From Lysobacterales bacterium (GTDB lineage: Bacteria; Pseudomonadota; Gammaproteobacteria; Xanthomonadales; UBA2363): a DNA stretch of 64,000 nt. Of the stretch, positions 17,609 to 29,243 are shown one piece after another; position 1 is the first letter of the stretch; every line of letters begins with the position of its first letter. A model generated the notes under the pieces. The model ran no database searches and was not told the origin of the DNA. It saw only the letters and a list, made by a program, of their open reading frames with translations. Location of the stretch: contig JAHCAT010000004.1 in assembly GCA_019634735.1 (NCBI GenBank), positions 124,001 through 188,000 of the forward strand. Direction: 5' to 3'. The translations under genes and the position numbers were made by a program.

Positions 17609-18265
17609 CTAGAGGGTGAAGCGCCGCACCGGGGCGGCGCCGTGCAGGTAGCCGAGCGAGGTCTCGAACAGGCTGTCGGTACGCACGTGCTGGTCGATGC
17701 GCGTGAGCAGCACGGCCTCCATCGCCGGCGCCTCGCCACGCACCACGAACATGCGGCCGCCGGGCGCCAGCCAGTCCAGCCAGGCCGGCGGCACCTGCGC
17801 GACGGCGCCGGTCACGGCGATGGCATCGAAGCGGCCCTGCGGCGCGAAGCCCGACAGTGCATCCGCGGCCATCACCTCGGCATTGTCGATGCCGTCCGCG
17901 CTCAGCCGGCCGGTCGCCGACTGCGCAAGGGAGACGTGCCGCTCCAGGCTGAGCACCGATCCCGCCAGCCGGGCCAGGCAGGCCGTGATGTATCCCGAAC
18001 CGGTGCCGACCTCCAGGACGCGCTCGCCGCCGGCCAGGGCCAGCGCCTGCAGCATCCGGCCCTCGAGGACGGGTTTCATCATGAGTTCGCCCTCGCCGAT
18101 CGGGATCTCGACGTCGGAATAGGCCACCGCCCGGTAGGTGTCCGGCACGTAGCGCGCGCGTTCGACCGACCTGAAGATGTCGAGCACGCGCGTGTCCAGC
18201 ACCTCCCAGGGGCGGATCTGCTGCTCGATCATGTTCTCTCGGGCCAGTCTCAGGTCGGTGTTCAT
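17609..18265 (-). CDS. Protein-L-isoaspartate O-methyltransferase family protein
   Basis: 218 residues from the ATG at 18265; another ATG at 18271 adds two residues. It belongs to the PCMT fold family: ENMIEQQIRPWEVLD at the start, SAM-binding loop VLEVGTGSGYITACLARL, and FDAIAVTGAVAQVPPAWLDW. True Pcm enzymes repair isoaspartyl residues, but this branch lacks the usual TTISAPHMHA-like substrate segment (here GEGELMMKPVLEGRML), so the substrate is uncertain. It sits between the RND pump and tolC, an association known in Xanthomonadales; whether it modifies a pump component is not known. Confidence 0.85.
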   Translation of the reverse strand: MNTDLRLARENMIEQQIRPWEVLDTRVLDIFRSVERARYVPDTYRAVAYSDVEIPIGEGELMMKPVLEGRMLQALALAGGERVLEVGTGSGYITACLARLAGSVLSLERHVSLAQSATGRLSADGIDNAEVMAADALSGFAPQGRFDAIAVTGAVAQVPPAWLDWLAPGGRMFVVRGEAPAMEAVLLTRIDQHVRTDSLFETSLGYLHGAAPVRRFTL

Positions 18266-18414
18266 GGGCATCGGGGGACGGTGATGGGGACCGGAAATGG
18301 TAGGACCCGGGGGGGCGGCCGGGCAAACCGGGCGGTCCGGGGGCTAGCGTGGCGCAGGTGCCTGATCCGGCGCAGTGCCGGAAGTCACCGGCCCCGTTGC
18401 GGACCGGCCCGTCC

Positions 18415-21400
18415 TCATGTCGTTCCAGCCCGGGGCTGCGGCGACTCGATCCGGAACCAGGCCGCATACAGGGCCGGCAGGAACACCAGGGTGAGCGCCG
18501 TGCCGACCACCAGCCCGCCCATGATCGCCACCGCCATCGGACCATAGAAGTCGCTGCGTGACAGCGGGATCATCGCCAGCACGGCGGTCAGGGCGGTCAG
18601 CACGATCGGCCGGAAGCGCCGGACCGTGGCCTCGACCACCGCCTGCCAGTGCGGCACCCCGGCGGCGATGTCCTGCTCGATCTGGTCGATCAGGATCACC
18701 GAGTTGCGCATGATCATGCCGGCCAGGGCGATGGTGCCGAGCATGGCGACGAAGCCGAACGGCACCCGGAACAGCAGCAGGAAGGCGACCACGCCGATCA
18801 GTCCCAGCGGCGCGGTCAGCACCACCAGCAGCACGTAGGGAAAGCGCTTGAGCTGGAACATCAGCACGGTCAGCACCACCAGCACGAACAGCGGCATGCC
18901 GGCGTTGACCGAATCCTGGCCCTTGGCGCTGGCCTCGACGCTGCCGCCGGTCTCCAGCAGGTAGCCCGGCGGCAGCCGCTCGCGCACCGGGTCCAGGCTG
19001 CGCGAGACGCGCGCCGACACGGTGGCCGGCTGCACGCCGTCCACCACGTCGGCGCGTACGGTGACCGTGGGCAGGCGGTCGCGGTGCCAGATGATGCCCT
19101 CCTCCTGGCCGTACTCGAAGCGGGCGACCTGCGCCAGCGGCACGCTGCGGCCGCCGGCGGTCGGCATCGCCAGGCTGTCCAGCGCCGACAGGCGGGCACG
19201 GGCGCTGGCATTGCCGCGCAGCAGGATGTCGACCAGCCGGTCGTCCTCGCGGAACACGCTGACCGGCACGCCGGACAGCGAGCCCTGCAGGAAGTTGGCG
19301 ACGTCCTGCGAGCTGATGCCGAGCACGCGCGCGCGGTCCTGGTCGATGACCAGGCGCACCACCTTGCTGGGCTCGTCCCAGTCCAGGTGGACGTTGCGGG
19401 TGGCGGCATCGCCGCGCATCAGGACCGCCGCCTCGCGGGCCAGGGCGCGCACCGTGGGGATGTCCTCGCCGCTGATCCGGAACTGCACCGGATAGCCGAC
19501 CGGCGGGCCGTTCTCCAGGCGCAGGACCCGGGTGCGGGCCTCCAGGAAATCGCGCTCGAACAGGTCCAGCAACCGGCTGCGCACCCGTTCGCGCGCCTGG
19601 GTGTCCGTGGCGAGCAGCAGGAACTGGGCGAACGAGGCCTGCGGGAGCTGCTGGTCGAGCGGCAGGTAGAAGCGCGGCGCGCCGGTGCCGACGAAGGCGA
19701 CATGGTTGACCAGGTCGGGGTCGTCGGCCAGCACCGCCTCCAGTTTCTCGACCTGGGCGCGGGTCGCGGTCAGCGAGGCGCCCTCGGACAGCTTGATGTC
19801 GACCAGCAGCTCCGGGCGCGTCGAGCTGGGGAAGAACTGCTGCTCGACCAGGCCGAAGCCGGCCAGCGAGAGCGCGAACAGCACGCCGGTGCCGGCGATG
19901 ACCAGCCAGCGGCGGCGCAGGGCGCCGTCCACCAGGGTGCGGAAGCGGCGGTAGAACGGCCGCTGGTAGGGGTCGGCCTCATGACCGCGCGCCCGGGCAC
20001 GTGCCGCCAGGTCGGGCAGCAGGCGATCGCCCAGCCAGGGCACGAACAGCACCGCGACCACCCAGGACAGCAGCAGGGCGATGGTCACCACCTGGAACAG
20101 CGATCGCGTGTACTCGCCGGTGTTGGATGCGGCGGTGGCGATCGGCAGGAATCCGGCGGCGGTGACCAGGGTGCCGGCCAGCATCGGGAAGGCGGTCGAG
20201 GTCCAGGCGAAGGCGGCGGCGCGGACCCGCTCCATGCCCTGCTCCATCTTCACGGCCATCATCTCGACCGCGATGATGGCGTCGTCGACCATCAGGCCCA
20301 GCGCCAGGACCAGGGCGCCCAGCGAGATCTTGTGCAGGTCGATGCCGAACAACGCCATTGCCGAGAAGGTCATCGCCAGCACCAGCGGGATGGTGATCGC
20401 CACCACCAGGCCGGTGCGGAAGCCCAGCGAGAAGAAGCTGACCAGCAGCACCACGGCGACCGCTTCCGCCAGCACCTTCAGGAACTCGCCGACCGAGGCG
20501 CGCACCGCGGCCGGCTGGTCGGCGACCCGGTCCAGCACCAGACCGACCGGCAGCATGGCGCGCAGCGCCGGCAGCGCGTCGTCGAGCTGGGCGCCCAGCT
20601 CGAGGATGTTGCCGCCCTCGACCATCGAGACCGCCAGGCCCAGCGCGTCGCGACCCATGAAACGCATGCGCGGGGACTCCGGATCCACGAAGGCGCGGCG
20701 CACGCTGGCGATGTCGTCGAGCCGGAACAGCTGGCCGTTGGCGCGCAGCGTCAGCGCGGCGATCGCCTCCACCGAATCGAAGGCGCCGGTGGTGCGCAGG
20801 TGGATGCGTTCGCTGCCGGTCTCGACGAAACCGGCCGGCGCGATCGCGTTCTGCGCCTCGAGCATCGCCCGGACCTCGCCGAAGCCCAGGCCCAGCGTCG
20901 CCAGCTTGCTGTTGTCGACCTCGATATGGATCTGCGGGGCCTGGACGCCGACCAGGTCGACCTTGGCGACGCCCGGCAGGCGCAGCAGGTGCAGCTTGAG
21001 GCGACGCGCCCAGTCGCGCAGGGCGGCGTCGTCGAAGCCTTCGCCGTACAGGGCGAACAGGTTGCCGAAGGTCTCGCCGAACTCGTCGTCCAGGAACGGC
21101 CCGATGGTCTCCCTGGGCAGGGTGTGGCGGATGTCGCCGACCTTCTTGCGCAACTGGTAGAACATCTCCGGGACGTCGGCGTTGCGCACCGATTCGCCCA
21201 GTTCGACGAACACCAGCGACTCCCCGGGTCGCGAATAGCTGCGGATGTTCTCGATCCGCGCCATCTCCTGGATCTTCTCCTCGACCCGATCGGTGACCTG
21301 GCGGGCCACCTCCTCGGCGGTGGCGCCCGGCCACAGGGTGCGCACGACCATCACCTTGAAGGTGAACGGCGGATCCTCGGACTGTCCCAGGCCACGGAAG

Positions 21401-21492
21401 GAGAGCATTCCGATCAGAGCGGAAAGGACCATGAAATACACGACCAGGCCGCGGTTGCGCAGTGCCCACTCGGACAGGTTGAAGCGGCTCAT
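18415..21492 (-). CDS. RND efflux pump permease (AcrB/HAE1-like)
   Basis: 1025 residues, inner membrane, proton-driven drug or metabolite exporter that works as a trimer. Typical RND topology: one N-terminal span (RGLVVYFMVLSALIGMLSFRG), a large periplasmic loop, six spans with GLMVDDAIIAVEMM carrying the paired aspartates of the proton relay, and a repeated second half. The family start NLSEWALRNRGLVVYF fits the ATG at 21492. It is 69 nt downstream of the adaptor gene. Substrate class cannot be read from the sequence; the C-terminus is slightly shorter than AcrB. Confidence 0.94.
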   Translation of the reverse strand: MSRFNLSEWALRNRGLVVYFMVLSALIGMLSFRGLGQSEDPPFTFKVMVVRTLWPGATAEEVARQVTDRVEEKIQEMARIENIRSYSRPGESLVFVELGESVRNADVPEMFYQLRKKVGDIRHTLPRETIGPFLDDEFGETFGNLFALYGEGFDDAALRDWARRLKLHLLRLPGVAKVDLVGVQAPQIHIEVDNSKLATLGLGFGEVRAMLEAQNAIAPAGFVETGSERIHLRTTGAFDSVEAIAALTLRANGQLFRLDDIASVRRAFVDPESPRMRFMGRDALGLAVSMVEGGNILELGAQLDDALPALRAMLPVGLVLDRVADQPAAVRASVGEFLKVLAEAVAVVLLVSFFSLGFRTGLVVAITIPLVLAMTFSAMALFGIDLHKISLGALVLALGLMVDDAIIAVEMMAVKMEQGMERVRAAAFAWTSTAFPMLAGTLVTAAGFLPIATAASNTGEYTRSLFQVVTIALLLSWVVAVLFVPWLGDRLLPDLAARARARGHEADPYQRPFYRRFRTLVDGALRRRWLVIAGTGVLFALSLAGFGLVEQQFFPSSTRPELLVDIKLSEGASLTATRAQVEKLEAVLADDPDLVNHVAFVGTGAPRFYLPLDQQLPQASFAQFLLLATDTQARERVRSRLLDLFERDFLEARTRVLRLENGPPVGYPVQFRISGEDIPTVRALAREAAVLMRGDAATRNVHLDWDEPSKVVRLVIDQDRARVLGISSQDVANFLQGSLSGVPVSVFREDDRLVDILLRGNASARARLSALDSLAMPTAGGRSVPLAQVARFEYGQEEGIIWHRDRLPTVTVRADVVDGVQPATVSARVSRSLDPVRERLPPGYLLETGGSVEASAKGQDSVNAGMPLFVLVVLTVLMFQLKRFPYVLLVVLTAPLGLIGVVAFLLLFRVPFGFVAMLGTIALAGMIMRNSVILIDQIEQDIAAGVPHWQAVVEATVRRFRPIVLTALTAVLAMIPLSRSDFYGPMAVAIMGGLVVGTALTLVFLPALYAAWFRIESPQPRAGTT

Positions 21493-21561
21493 GCACGGGG
21501 TTCCTGGCAGCAGGGGCGCCGTTCGGCGCGGCGGTTCGGGCGTCTGTCGGGGCTGGGGGCG

Positions 21562-22674
21562 TCAGAAGCGCACCGGCCGGTTGTCCGGGTCGATCGGCCG
21601 GATCCGCTGGCCTTCGTGCAGCAGGTGCACGCCCGCCACCACCAGCCAGTCGCCGGGTGCGACGCCGCCGGCGATGTCCACACCCCCCTCATCGAAGGCG
21701 GCGACCTCGACCGGTCGCAGGTGCACCGCGCCGGTGTCCGGATCGACGCGCCAGACCGCCGCGTCGCCGTTGTCCCGGTGCAGCGCGGTGAGCGGCACGC
21801 GCAGGTGGCCTGCGCCGGCCTGTTCGAAGCGAACCCGGGCGGTGAGGCCCAACGCCAGTCCCGGCGGGGGCTGGTCCAGGCGGACCCGGGTGCGGAACGT
21901 CCGGCTGGCGGCATCGGCATCCGGGGCAATCTCGCGGATGGCGCCGGCGATGCGCTGCCCGGCATCCGACCACAGGCTGACCACGGCGGGGTCGCCAACC
22001 TGCAGCCGGCTCACCTGCGCCTCGGGCAGGGCGATCTCCACCTCGATCTCGTCCTCCTGGGCCAGCACGGCGATCACCTGGCCGGGCGCCACCACCTGGC
22101 CGGCTTCGGCCTCGATGCGGGTGACCAGTCCGGCGCGGTCGGCGCGCAACTGCGTGTAGTCGAGCTGGTTGCGCTGCACCGCCCGCTGCGCCTGCGCCTG
22201 GTCCAGGCGTGCCTGCGCCGCCGCCAGCGCGGTCTCCTTGGCCTCGAACTGGGCGGCGCTGATCAGCTGCCGGGCGAGCAGGCCGGCGTGGCGCTCGCGT
22301 TCGGAGCGGGCCAGCTCGGCGTCGGCGCGGGCCGAGGCGACGGCCGCCTCGGCCGCGGCCAGGTTCAGCCGCAGGTCGTCCGGATCGAGGGTCGCAAGGA
22401 CCTGGCCGGCCGCCACCCGGGCGCCGGCATCGACCATTCGCCTGGCCACCTTGCCGCCGACCTGGAAAGCCAGCTGGCTTTCGTGGCGGGCACGCAGCTC
22501 GCCGCTGAAATATATGGCGCGCCCCGCCTCGCCGGCATCGGCGCGGGCGACGATGGCCGGGCGTGGCGCTTCCGGGGTCGGCGCCGGCCGGGTGCAGCCG
22601 ATCAGGGCGAGGGCGGCCAGGGCCGCCGCTGCGGCGACGGGATTCCAGGAACTGAGGAGGCTGCGTGCGGGCAT
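21562..22674 (-). CDS. RND efflux periplasmic adaptor (membrane fusion protein), lipoprotein
   Basis: 370 residues. Lipoprotein signal with lipobox LIGC (Cys about residue 27), then the MFP order: barrel-sandwich half (GELRARHESQLAFQVGGKV, ATLDPDDL), alpha-helical hairpin (AAEAAVASARADAELARSE to AAQARLDQAQAQRAVQRNQ), second lipoyl half (LRADRAGLVTRIEAEAGQVV) and beta-barrel. It links the RND permease to TolC. ATG at 22674. It is divergent from the TetR gene at 22765, which probably represses it. Confidence 0.93.
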   Translation of the reverse strand: MPARSLLSSWNPVAAAAALAALALIGCTRPAPTPEAPRPAIVARADAGEAGRAIYFSGELRARHESQLAFQVGGKVARRMVDAGARVAAGQVLATLDPDDLRLNLAAAEAAVASARADAELARSERERHAGLLARQLISAAQFEAKETALAAAQARLDQAQAQRAVQRNQLDYTQLRADRAGLVTRIEAEAGQVVAPGQVIAVLAQEDEIEVEIALPEAQVSRLQVGDPAVVSLWSDAGQRIAGAIREIAPDADAASRTFRTRVRLDQPPPGLALGLTARVRFEQAGAGHLRVPLTALHRDNGDAAVWRVDPDTGAVHLRPVEVAAFDEGGVDIAGGVAPGDWLVVAGVHLLHEGQRIRPIDPDNRPVRF

Positions 22675-22699
22675 GACTACAATGGCCGGAGGTTGTGGG

Positions 22700-22735
22700 G
22701 CGCGGTTAATGTACGCGTCGGTATAGTAATCATTA
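22700..22735. promoter_or_regulatory. Divergent promoter/operator region between adaptor and TetR genes
   Basis: Only 90 nt separate the two divergent start codons. In an otherwise GC-rich stretch there is an AT-richer block with TAATG and CATTA flanking GTACGCGTCGGTATAG, and a TATAGT at 22722-22727 that could be a -10 box for the regulator. The imperfect symmetry is what one would expect of a TetR operator; the exact site is inferred. Confidence 0.45.
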
Positions 22736-22764
22736 GTGAACCGCACTGTCCAGTATTTCCCGCC

Positions 22765-23409
22765 ATGACGCCAGCACTCGCACGCAGCACCCCCGGGCCG
22801 GGTCGCCCCAAGGACCCGGAGAAGCGCCAGGCCATCCTGGAAGCGGCCAAGTCCCTGTTTCCCAGGCATGGCTTCGACGGCACCAGCATGGATGCCATCG
22901 CCGCCGAGGCCGGCGTCTCGAAGCTGACCGTCTACAGCCACTTCAACGACAAGGAGACGCTGTTCGTCGAGGCGGTACGCGGCAAGTGCCAGGAACTCCT
23001 GCCCGACGAACTGTTCCTGCCCGGCGCCGGCCTGCCGATCCGCCAGGCCCTGCTCAAGATCGGGCGCAGCTTCCTGGCGCTGGTCTCGAGCGAGGTGGCG
23101 ATGAACCTGCACCGCATGATCCTGGCCGACCCGCGCAACGGACCGAAGCTGGGCCAGATGTTCTGGGAGGCCGGGCCGGCGCGGATCACCGAGAGTTTCC
23201 GAGGTTTCCTCGACACCATGGTGGCCGGCGGCCAGCTCGAGATCGACGACAGCGCGGTCGCCGCCGGTCATTTCCTGTGCCTGCTCAAAGGTGCCGTCAA
23301 CGTCCGCATGCTGTGCTGCGACAGCCAGTCCGCGCCCTCCCCCGAACAGGACCAGGCGCACGTCGAGCAGGTGGTCGACTTCTTCCTGCGCGCCTACCAG
23401 CCACGCTGA
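22765..23409 (+). CDS. TetR/AcrR family regulator of the RND locus
   Basis: 214 residues. HTH region: AILEAAKSLFPRHGFDGTSM then IAAEAGVSKLTVYSHFNDKETLF, the standard TetR DNA-binding domain. The C-terminal part (FRGFLDTMVAGGQLEIDDS, AAGHFLCLLKGAVNVRML) resembles the AefR-like C-terminal domain of efflux repressors. Divergent from the adaptor gene with a 90-nt shared control region, hence a likely local repressor that is released by pump substrates. ATG at 22765. Confidence 0.92.
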   Translation: MTPALARSTPGPGRPKDPEKRQAILEAAKSLFPRHGFDGTSMDAIAAEAGVSKLTVYSHFNDKETLFVEAVRGKCQELLPDELFLPGAGLPIRQALLKIGRSFLALVSSEVAMNLHRMILADPRNGPKLGQMFWEAGPARITESFRGFLDTMVAGGQLEIDDSAVAAGHFLCLLKGAVNVRMLCCDSQSAPSPEQDQAHVEQVVDFFLRAYQPR

Positions 23410-23489
23410 CCGGGCCGGGCCCTGTCGCCGCTGGCCGCGCGGCGTCCGCCGTGGTTCCATAGGCGCCCCCGCGCCCTTACGAGTGCAGC

Positions 23490-25109
23490 TTGAGCAACCT
23501 GCTCGCGACCATCGCCGGCGGCATCGGCCTGTTCCTGCTCGGCATGGTGCTGATGACCGAGGGCCTGAAGGCGCTGGCTGGCGACGCATTGCGGCGCCTG
23601 CTGGCCCGCTTCACCGGCAACCGCCTGTCGGCGCTGGCCACCGGCGCCGCGGTCACCGCCCTGGTGCAGTCCTCGACCGCCACCACCCTGGCGACCATCG
23701 GGTTCGTCTCGGCGGGCCTGCTCGGCTTCGGCAACGCCATCGGCGTCATCATCGGCGCCAACCTCGGCACCACCAGCACCGGCTGGCTGGTTTCCGTGCT
23801 GGGCCTGAAGTTCTCGATCGCGGCGTTCGCGATGCCGATGGTGGCGGCGGGTGCGTTGATGCGCCTGCTCGGCCGCGACCGGCTCGCCCACGCCGGCAGC
23901 ACCGTCGCCGGCTTCGGCCTGATCTTCGTCGGTATCGAGATGCTGCAGGGCGGCATGGCCGGGGTGGCCACCCACATCGACCTCGGTGCGTTCGCCGGCA
24001 GTGGGGTCGGGGCACGCCTGGTCCTGGTCGGCATCGGCGCGGTGATGACCGTGCTGATGCAGTCCTCCAGCGCCGCGGTGGCGACCACGCTGGCGGCGCT
24101 GGCCGGCGGCGCCATCGGCACCGACCAGGCCGCCGCCCTGGTGATCGGCCAGAACATCGGCACCACGGTGACCGCCGGCATTGCCGCGATCGGCGCCAGC
24201 GTCTCCGCCAAGCGCACCGCCCTGGTCCACGTCGTCTTCAACCTGGGCGCCGGGCTGATCGCTTTTCTGGTCCTGCCGCTGTTCGTCGACGCCGTCGAGC
24301 GCTTCACCGGCGACGATGGCAGCGGCGCCGACCATGCGATCACCATCGCCGCCTTCCATACCGCCTTCAACCTGCTGGGCGCCCTGGTCTTCGTGCCGCT
24401 GATCCCGCAGCTGTCCGCATTGGCGATCCGCCTGCTGCCCGAACACCGGCCGGCGTTGACCCGGCACCTGGATCCCAGCCTGCGCGAGGTGCCGGCACTG
24501 GCGATCGGCGCCGCCATCACCACCTTGCGCGGCGTGCTGGCCCAGGCGTTCGCCACCGCCGGCCGCTCCCTGCGTGGCGCACCGCATCCGGGCCCGGCCA
24601 CCTTCGGTGCCTGGCGCGAGGCCACCGAGGCAGCCGGCGATCTGATCGAGCGCCTGCCCCCGGGCGATCCGCGCACGCTGACCCGGCTGACCGCGACCCT
24701 GCATCTGCTGGACCACGTCCGGCAGTTCGTGCGCGCGGCCGGCAAGCCGGCCCGCTACGAACACCTGGACGCCGTACCGGCCCTGCGTGCCCGCGCCCAG
24801 GCGCTGGCCGAGGGCCTGCTCTCGGCGGCGCCCCTGCTGGCGCAGGCCCAGGCCGTGGCACCGGACAGCCTGCCGGCGACCCCGGTCGATGGCGCAGCGG
24901 GCGGGCTGCGCGCCGACATCCTGCAGGCCTCGGCGATCGGCAGCATCGAGGTCGACGAGGCGCTGGCCGCGCTGAATGCGCAGCGCTGGCTGGAGCGCCT
25001 GAGCCATCATGCCCGGCGCGCGCTGGCCTACCTGCAGCAGCTCGATGGCGAACTGCCCCCGGCGCCCGGCTCAGCTTCGCCTGACGCGATGCAGGATCCG
25101 CAACCCTGA
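23490..25109 (+). CDS. Na/Pi cotransporter family protein
   Basis: 539 residues. The N-terminal two thirds carry the inverted repeat of Na/Pi transporters, with the paired signatures LVQSSTATTLATIGFVSAGL and LMQSSSAAVATTLAAL and the GANLGTT / GQNIGTTVTA helices. The C-terminal third (from about residue 340) is a helical PhoU-like domain. It probably moves phosphate with sodium across the inner membrane. No in-frame ATG precedes the conserved start; TTG at 23490 with GAG upstream is the best start (SNLLATIAGGIGLFLLGM). No phosphate regulatory genes are adjacent. Confidence 0.88.
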   Translation: MSNLLATIAGGIGLFLLGMVLMTEGLKALAGDALRRLLARFTGNRLSALATGAAVTALVQSSTATTLATIGFVSAGLLGFGNAIGVIIGANLGTTSTGWLVSVLGLKFSIAAFAMPMVAAGALMRLLGRDRLAHAGSTVAGFGLIFVGIEMLQGGMAGVATHIDLGAFAGSGVGARLVLVGIGAVMTVLMQSSSAAVATTLAALAGGAIGTDQAAALVIGQNIGTTVTAGIAAIGASVSAKRTALVHVVFNLGAGLIAFLVLPLFVDAVERFTGDDGSGADHAITIAAFHTAFNLLGALVFVPLIPQLSALAIRLLPEHRPALTRHLDPSLREVPALAIGAAITTLRGVLAQAFATAGRSLRGAPHPGPATFGAWREATEAAGDLIERLPPGDPRTLTRLTATLHLLDHVRQFVRAAGKPARYEHLDAVPALRARAQALAEGLLSAAPLLAQAQAVAPDSLPATPVDGAAGGLRADILQASAIGSIEVDEALAALNAQRWLERLSHHARRALAYLQQLDGELPPAPGSASPDAMQDPQP

Positions 25110-27339
<2,230 letters not shown>

Positions 27340-27510
27340 GCCGGGGCGACAGCCGGCTGTCCGGGGGGCGCGGCCCGGGCCGGCCGGCGGCCGTCCCCCG
27401 GTTGGTCCGGTCCTCAAGGCACGGCCGCACTCTATCCCGGCCGGCAATTCGCCGGCGGGCACAGTCCTGTAAGCGTCACAACCCCCGCCGCGACACTCTG
27501 CGGCGCCTGA

Positions 27511-27720
27511 TCAGTAGTGCGGGGGCCGTTCGTCCTCCGGCGAGACCGGGTCGGGCAGGGCGGCGCCGGCATCGAGCCGCGCCTGCAGCGCCTGGCATAG
27601 CCGCGCCAGGCGTTCCAGGTCCTGCTGCTGGCGGGCCAGGGCGTCGGTGAGCTGGCGCATCGCCTCTTCCTGGAAGGCGATCCGGGTTTCGATGTCGACC
27701 AGGCGGCTGTCGGGGTCCAT
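27511..27720 (-). CDS. slyX: SlyX family protein
   Basis: 69 residues. Short coiled-coil protein: RLVDIETRIAFQEEAMRQL followed by heptads to about residue 50, and the SlyX C-terminal signature PPHY. Function of SlyX is poorly known. The ATG at 27720 gives the standard family length; longer in-frame extensions lack family similarity. Divergent from the DUF2333 gene. Confidence 0.88.
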   Translation of the reverse strand: MDPDSRLVDIETRIAFQEEAMRQLTDALARQQQDLERLARLCQALQARLDAGAALPDPVSPEDERPPHY

Positions 27721-27775
27721 GGCTTCCGTCAGGGGCTCGCCGGCAGCCGGCGGGACTACAATGATACGCCCCGGT

Positions 27776-28807
27776 ATGGACCTGCCTGCCATGAATGCCG
27801 TCGTCACCGCTCCCCGCCGCCGTCGCTGGTTGCTGCGCGGCCTGCTGCTGGTCCTGGCTGCCTGGCTGGTGCTGGTACTGGCGCTCATGTTCTGGTGGAG
27901 CAGCGAACCTGCGCCCTTCGATCCCGCCGCCCGTGCCCAGGCCGAGGCGCAGGCCCGGCAGCGGCCGCTGGTCGAGGGCTACGTCACCGTCGCCACCCTG
28001 CGCACCCTGGCCTCGACCCTGCTCGACAAGCGCGGCGGCTACCTGAGCAACGACATCGCGCCGCCCGGCGTGTTCATGGACAACATCCCGAACTGGGAAT
28101 TCGGCGTACTGGTGCAGGTGCGCGACCTGGCGCGGGCCTTGCGCAACGATTTTTCCCGCTCGCAGACGCAGAGCGTCGAGGACCCCGACCTTCAGGAAGC
28201 CGACCCGCTGTTCCACTACGCCAGCGACCGCTGGGCGTTCGTGTCCACCGAAAGCCGTTACCGGCAGGGTGTGCGCCGCCTGGACGCCTATCTCGACCGG
28301 CTCAGCGACGGCGATGCCTACAACGCGCAGTTCTATGCGCGCGCCGACAACCTGGCGGACTGGCTGGCGGTGGTCGAGAAGCGCCTGGGCTCGCTGTCGC
28401 AGCGCCTGTCCGCCAGCGTCGGCCGCGTCCAGGTGAACACCGACCTGGCCGGCGACCCGGCCGCGCGCCAGTCGACGCCGGCGCCGGAGCTGCGCGTGGT
28501 GCGCACCTCTTGGTGGGAGATCGACGACGTGTTCTACGAGGCGCGCGGCACCGCCTACGCCCTGGTGCACCTGCTCAAGGCCGTCGACCACGATTTCGCG
28601 GAGGTGCTGGCCCGCAAGAACGCCGTGCCCAGCCTGCGCCAGATCATCCGCGAGCTCGAGCAGACCCAGGACGCGGTGTGGAGCCCGGTCATCCTCAACG
28701 GCCGCGGCTTCGGCTTCTTCGCCAACCACTCCCTGGTGATGGCCAACTACATCTCACGCGCCAACGCCGCCATCATCGACCTGCGCGCCCTGCTGCAGCG
28801 CGGCTGA
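27776..28807 (+). CDS. DUF2333 family membrane protein
   Basis: 343 residues from the ATG at 27776 (338 from the ATG at 27791; neither has a strong ribosome site). One N-terminal membrane span (LLRGLLLVLAAWLVLVLALMF) then a soluble, presumably periplasmic, domain with conserved-looking stretches TLASTLLDKRGGYLSNDI, NWEFGVLVQVRDLARALRN and WWEIDDVFYEARGTAYALVH, matching what I know of DUF2333. Function unknown. It shares its upstream region with slyX. Confidence 0.8.
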   Translation: MDLPAMNAVVTAPRRRRWLLRGLLLVLAAWLVLVLALMFWWSSEPAPFDPAARAQAEAQARQRPLVEGYVTVATLRTLASTLLDKRGGYLSNDIAPPGVFMDNIPNWEFGVLVQVRDLARALRNDFSRSQTQSVEDPDLQEADPLFHYASDRWAFVSTESRYRQGVRRLDAYLDRLSDGDAYNAQFYARADNLADWLAVVEKRLGSLSQRLSASVGRVQVNTDLAGDPAARQSTPAPELRVVRTSWWEIDDVFYEARGTAYALVHLLKAVDHDFAEVLARKNAVPSLRQIIRELEQTQDAVWSPVILNGRGFGFFANHSLVMANYISRANAAIIDLRALLQRG

Positions 28808-29243
28808 GTCCGCGCACGACGGTCGCGGCACGGCACCGGTCCGCGATCCCGAGGCGGCGGCCATGCGCCCGCCGCCGTTGCGCCCACGCTTTGCTGCGCC
28901 AGGGGCGGCCGCAGAAGCGGCAGTAGTGGCAGCAGGAGTCGAACCGCCAGCCACAACAGCAACAGGAAGAACGTCAGAACGCGGGCAGGTCGGCAGCCGC
29001 ATCAGCGGCAACAGCGGCAAGAGCCACAGCAACCGCAACCGACGATCCAAGCAGCTGCCCAGCGCGAGCCCGGCACAGTCCGGTTCTCGCCACGGCGCCC
29101 CACTTCTCCCCTCCCCCGCTCGCGGGGGAGGGGCGGGGGAGAGGGCCGCCGCGGACAGCGCGCGATCGATCAGACGGGCGCTCCGTCCGGCCCACGCCCG
29201 AACCCCGGTGGACCTGCCCGCCCGTGTTCCGCGCGCTGCGCGC
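28808..29243. other. Intergenic region, no gene seen
   Basis: 436 nt of GC-rich sequence with a CAG/CAGCGG-rich low-complexity part (28910-29040) and one CT-rich hairpin element (listed separately). Short ORFs here have no recognisable features. Confidence 0.6.
29101..29146 (+). repeat. CT-rich palindromic hairpin element, copy 1
   Basis: CACTTCTCCCCTCCCCCG, short loop, CGGGGGAGGGG, then CGGGGGAGAGGGC. The 11-bp arms CCCCTCCCCCG/CGGGGGAGGGG pair perfectly. Same family as the elements at 35722, 37717, 37953 and 59640; this copy has no heptamer array beside it. Confidence 0.85.

Noticed and set aside
18649..23409. 1586-codon ORF on the plus strand across the RND locus
   Set aside because: Its 5' part is antisense to the RND pump and adaptor and has no fold-like pattern; only the last 214 codons, read from 22765, are a real TetR gene.
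28930..28950. GGTTCGACTCC on the minus strand resembles a tRNA T-loop
   Set aside because: No acceptor, D or anticodon arms can be folded around it.
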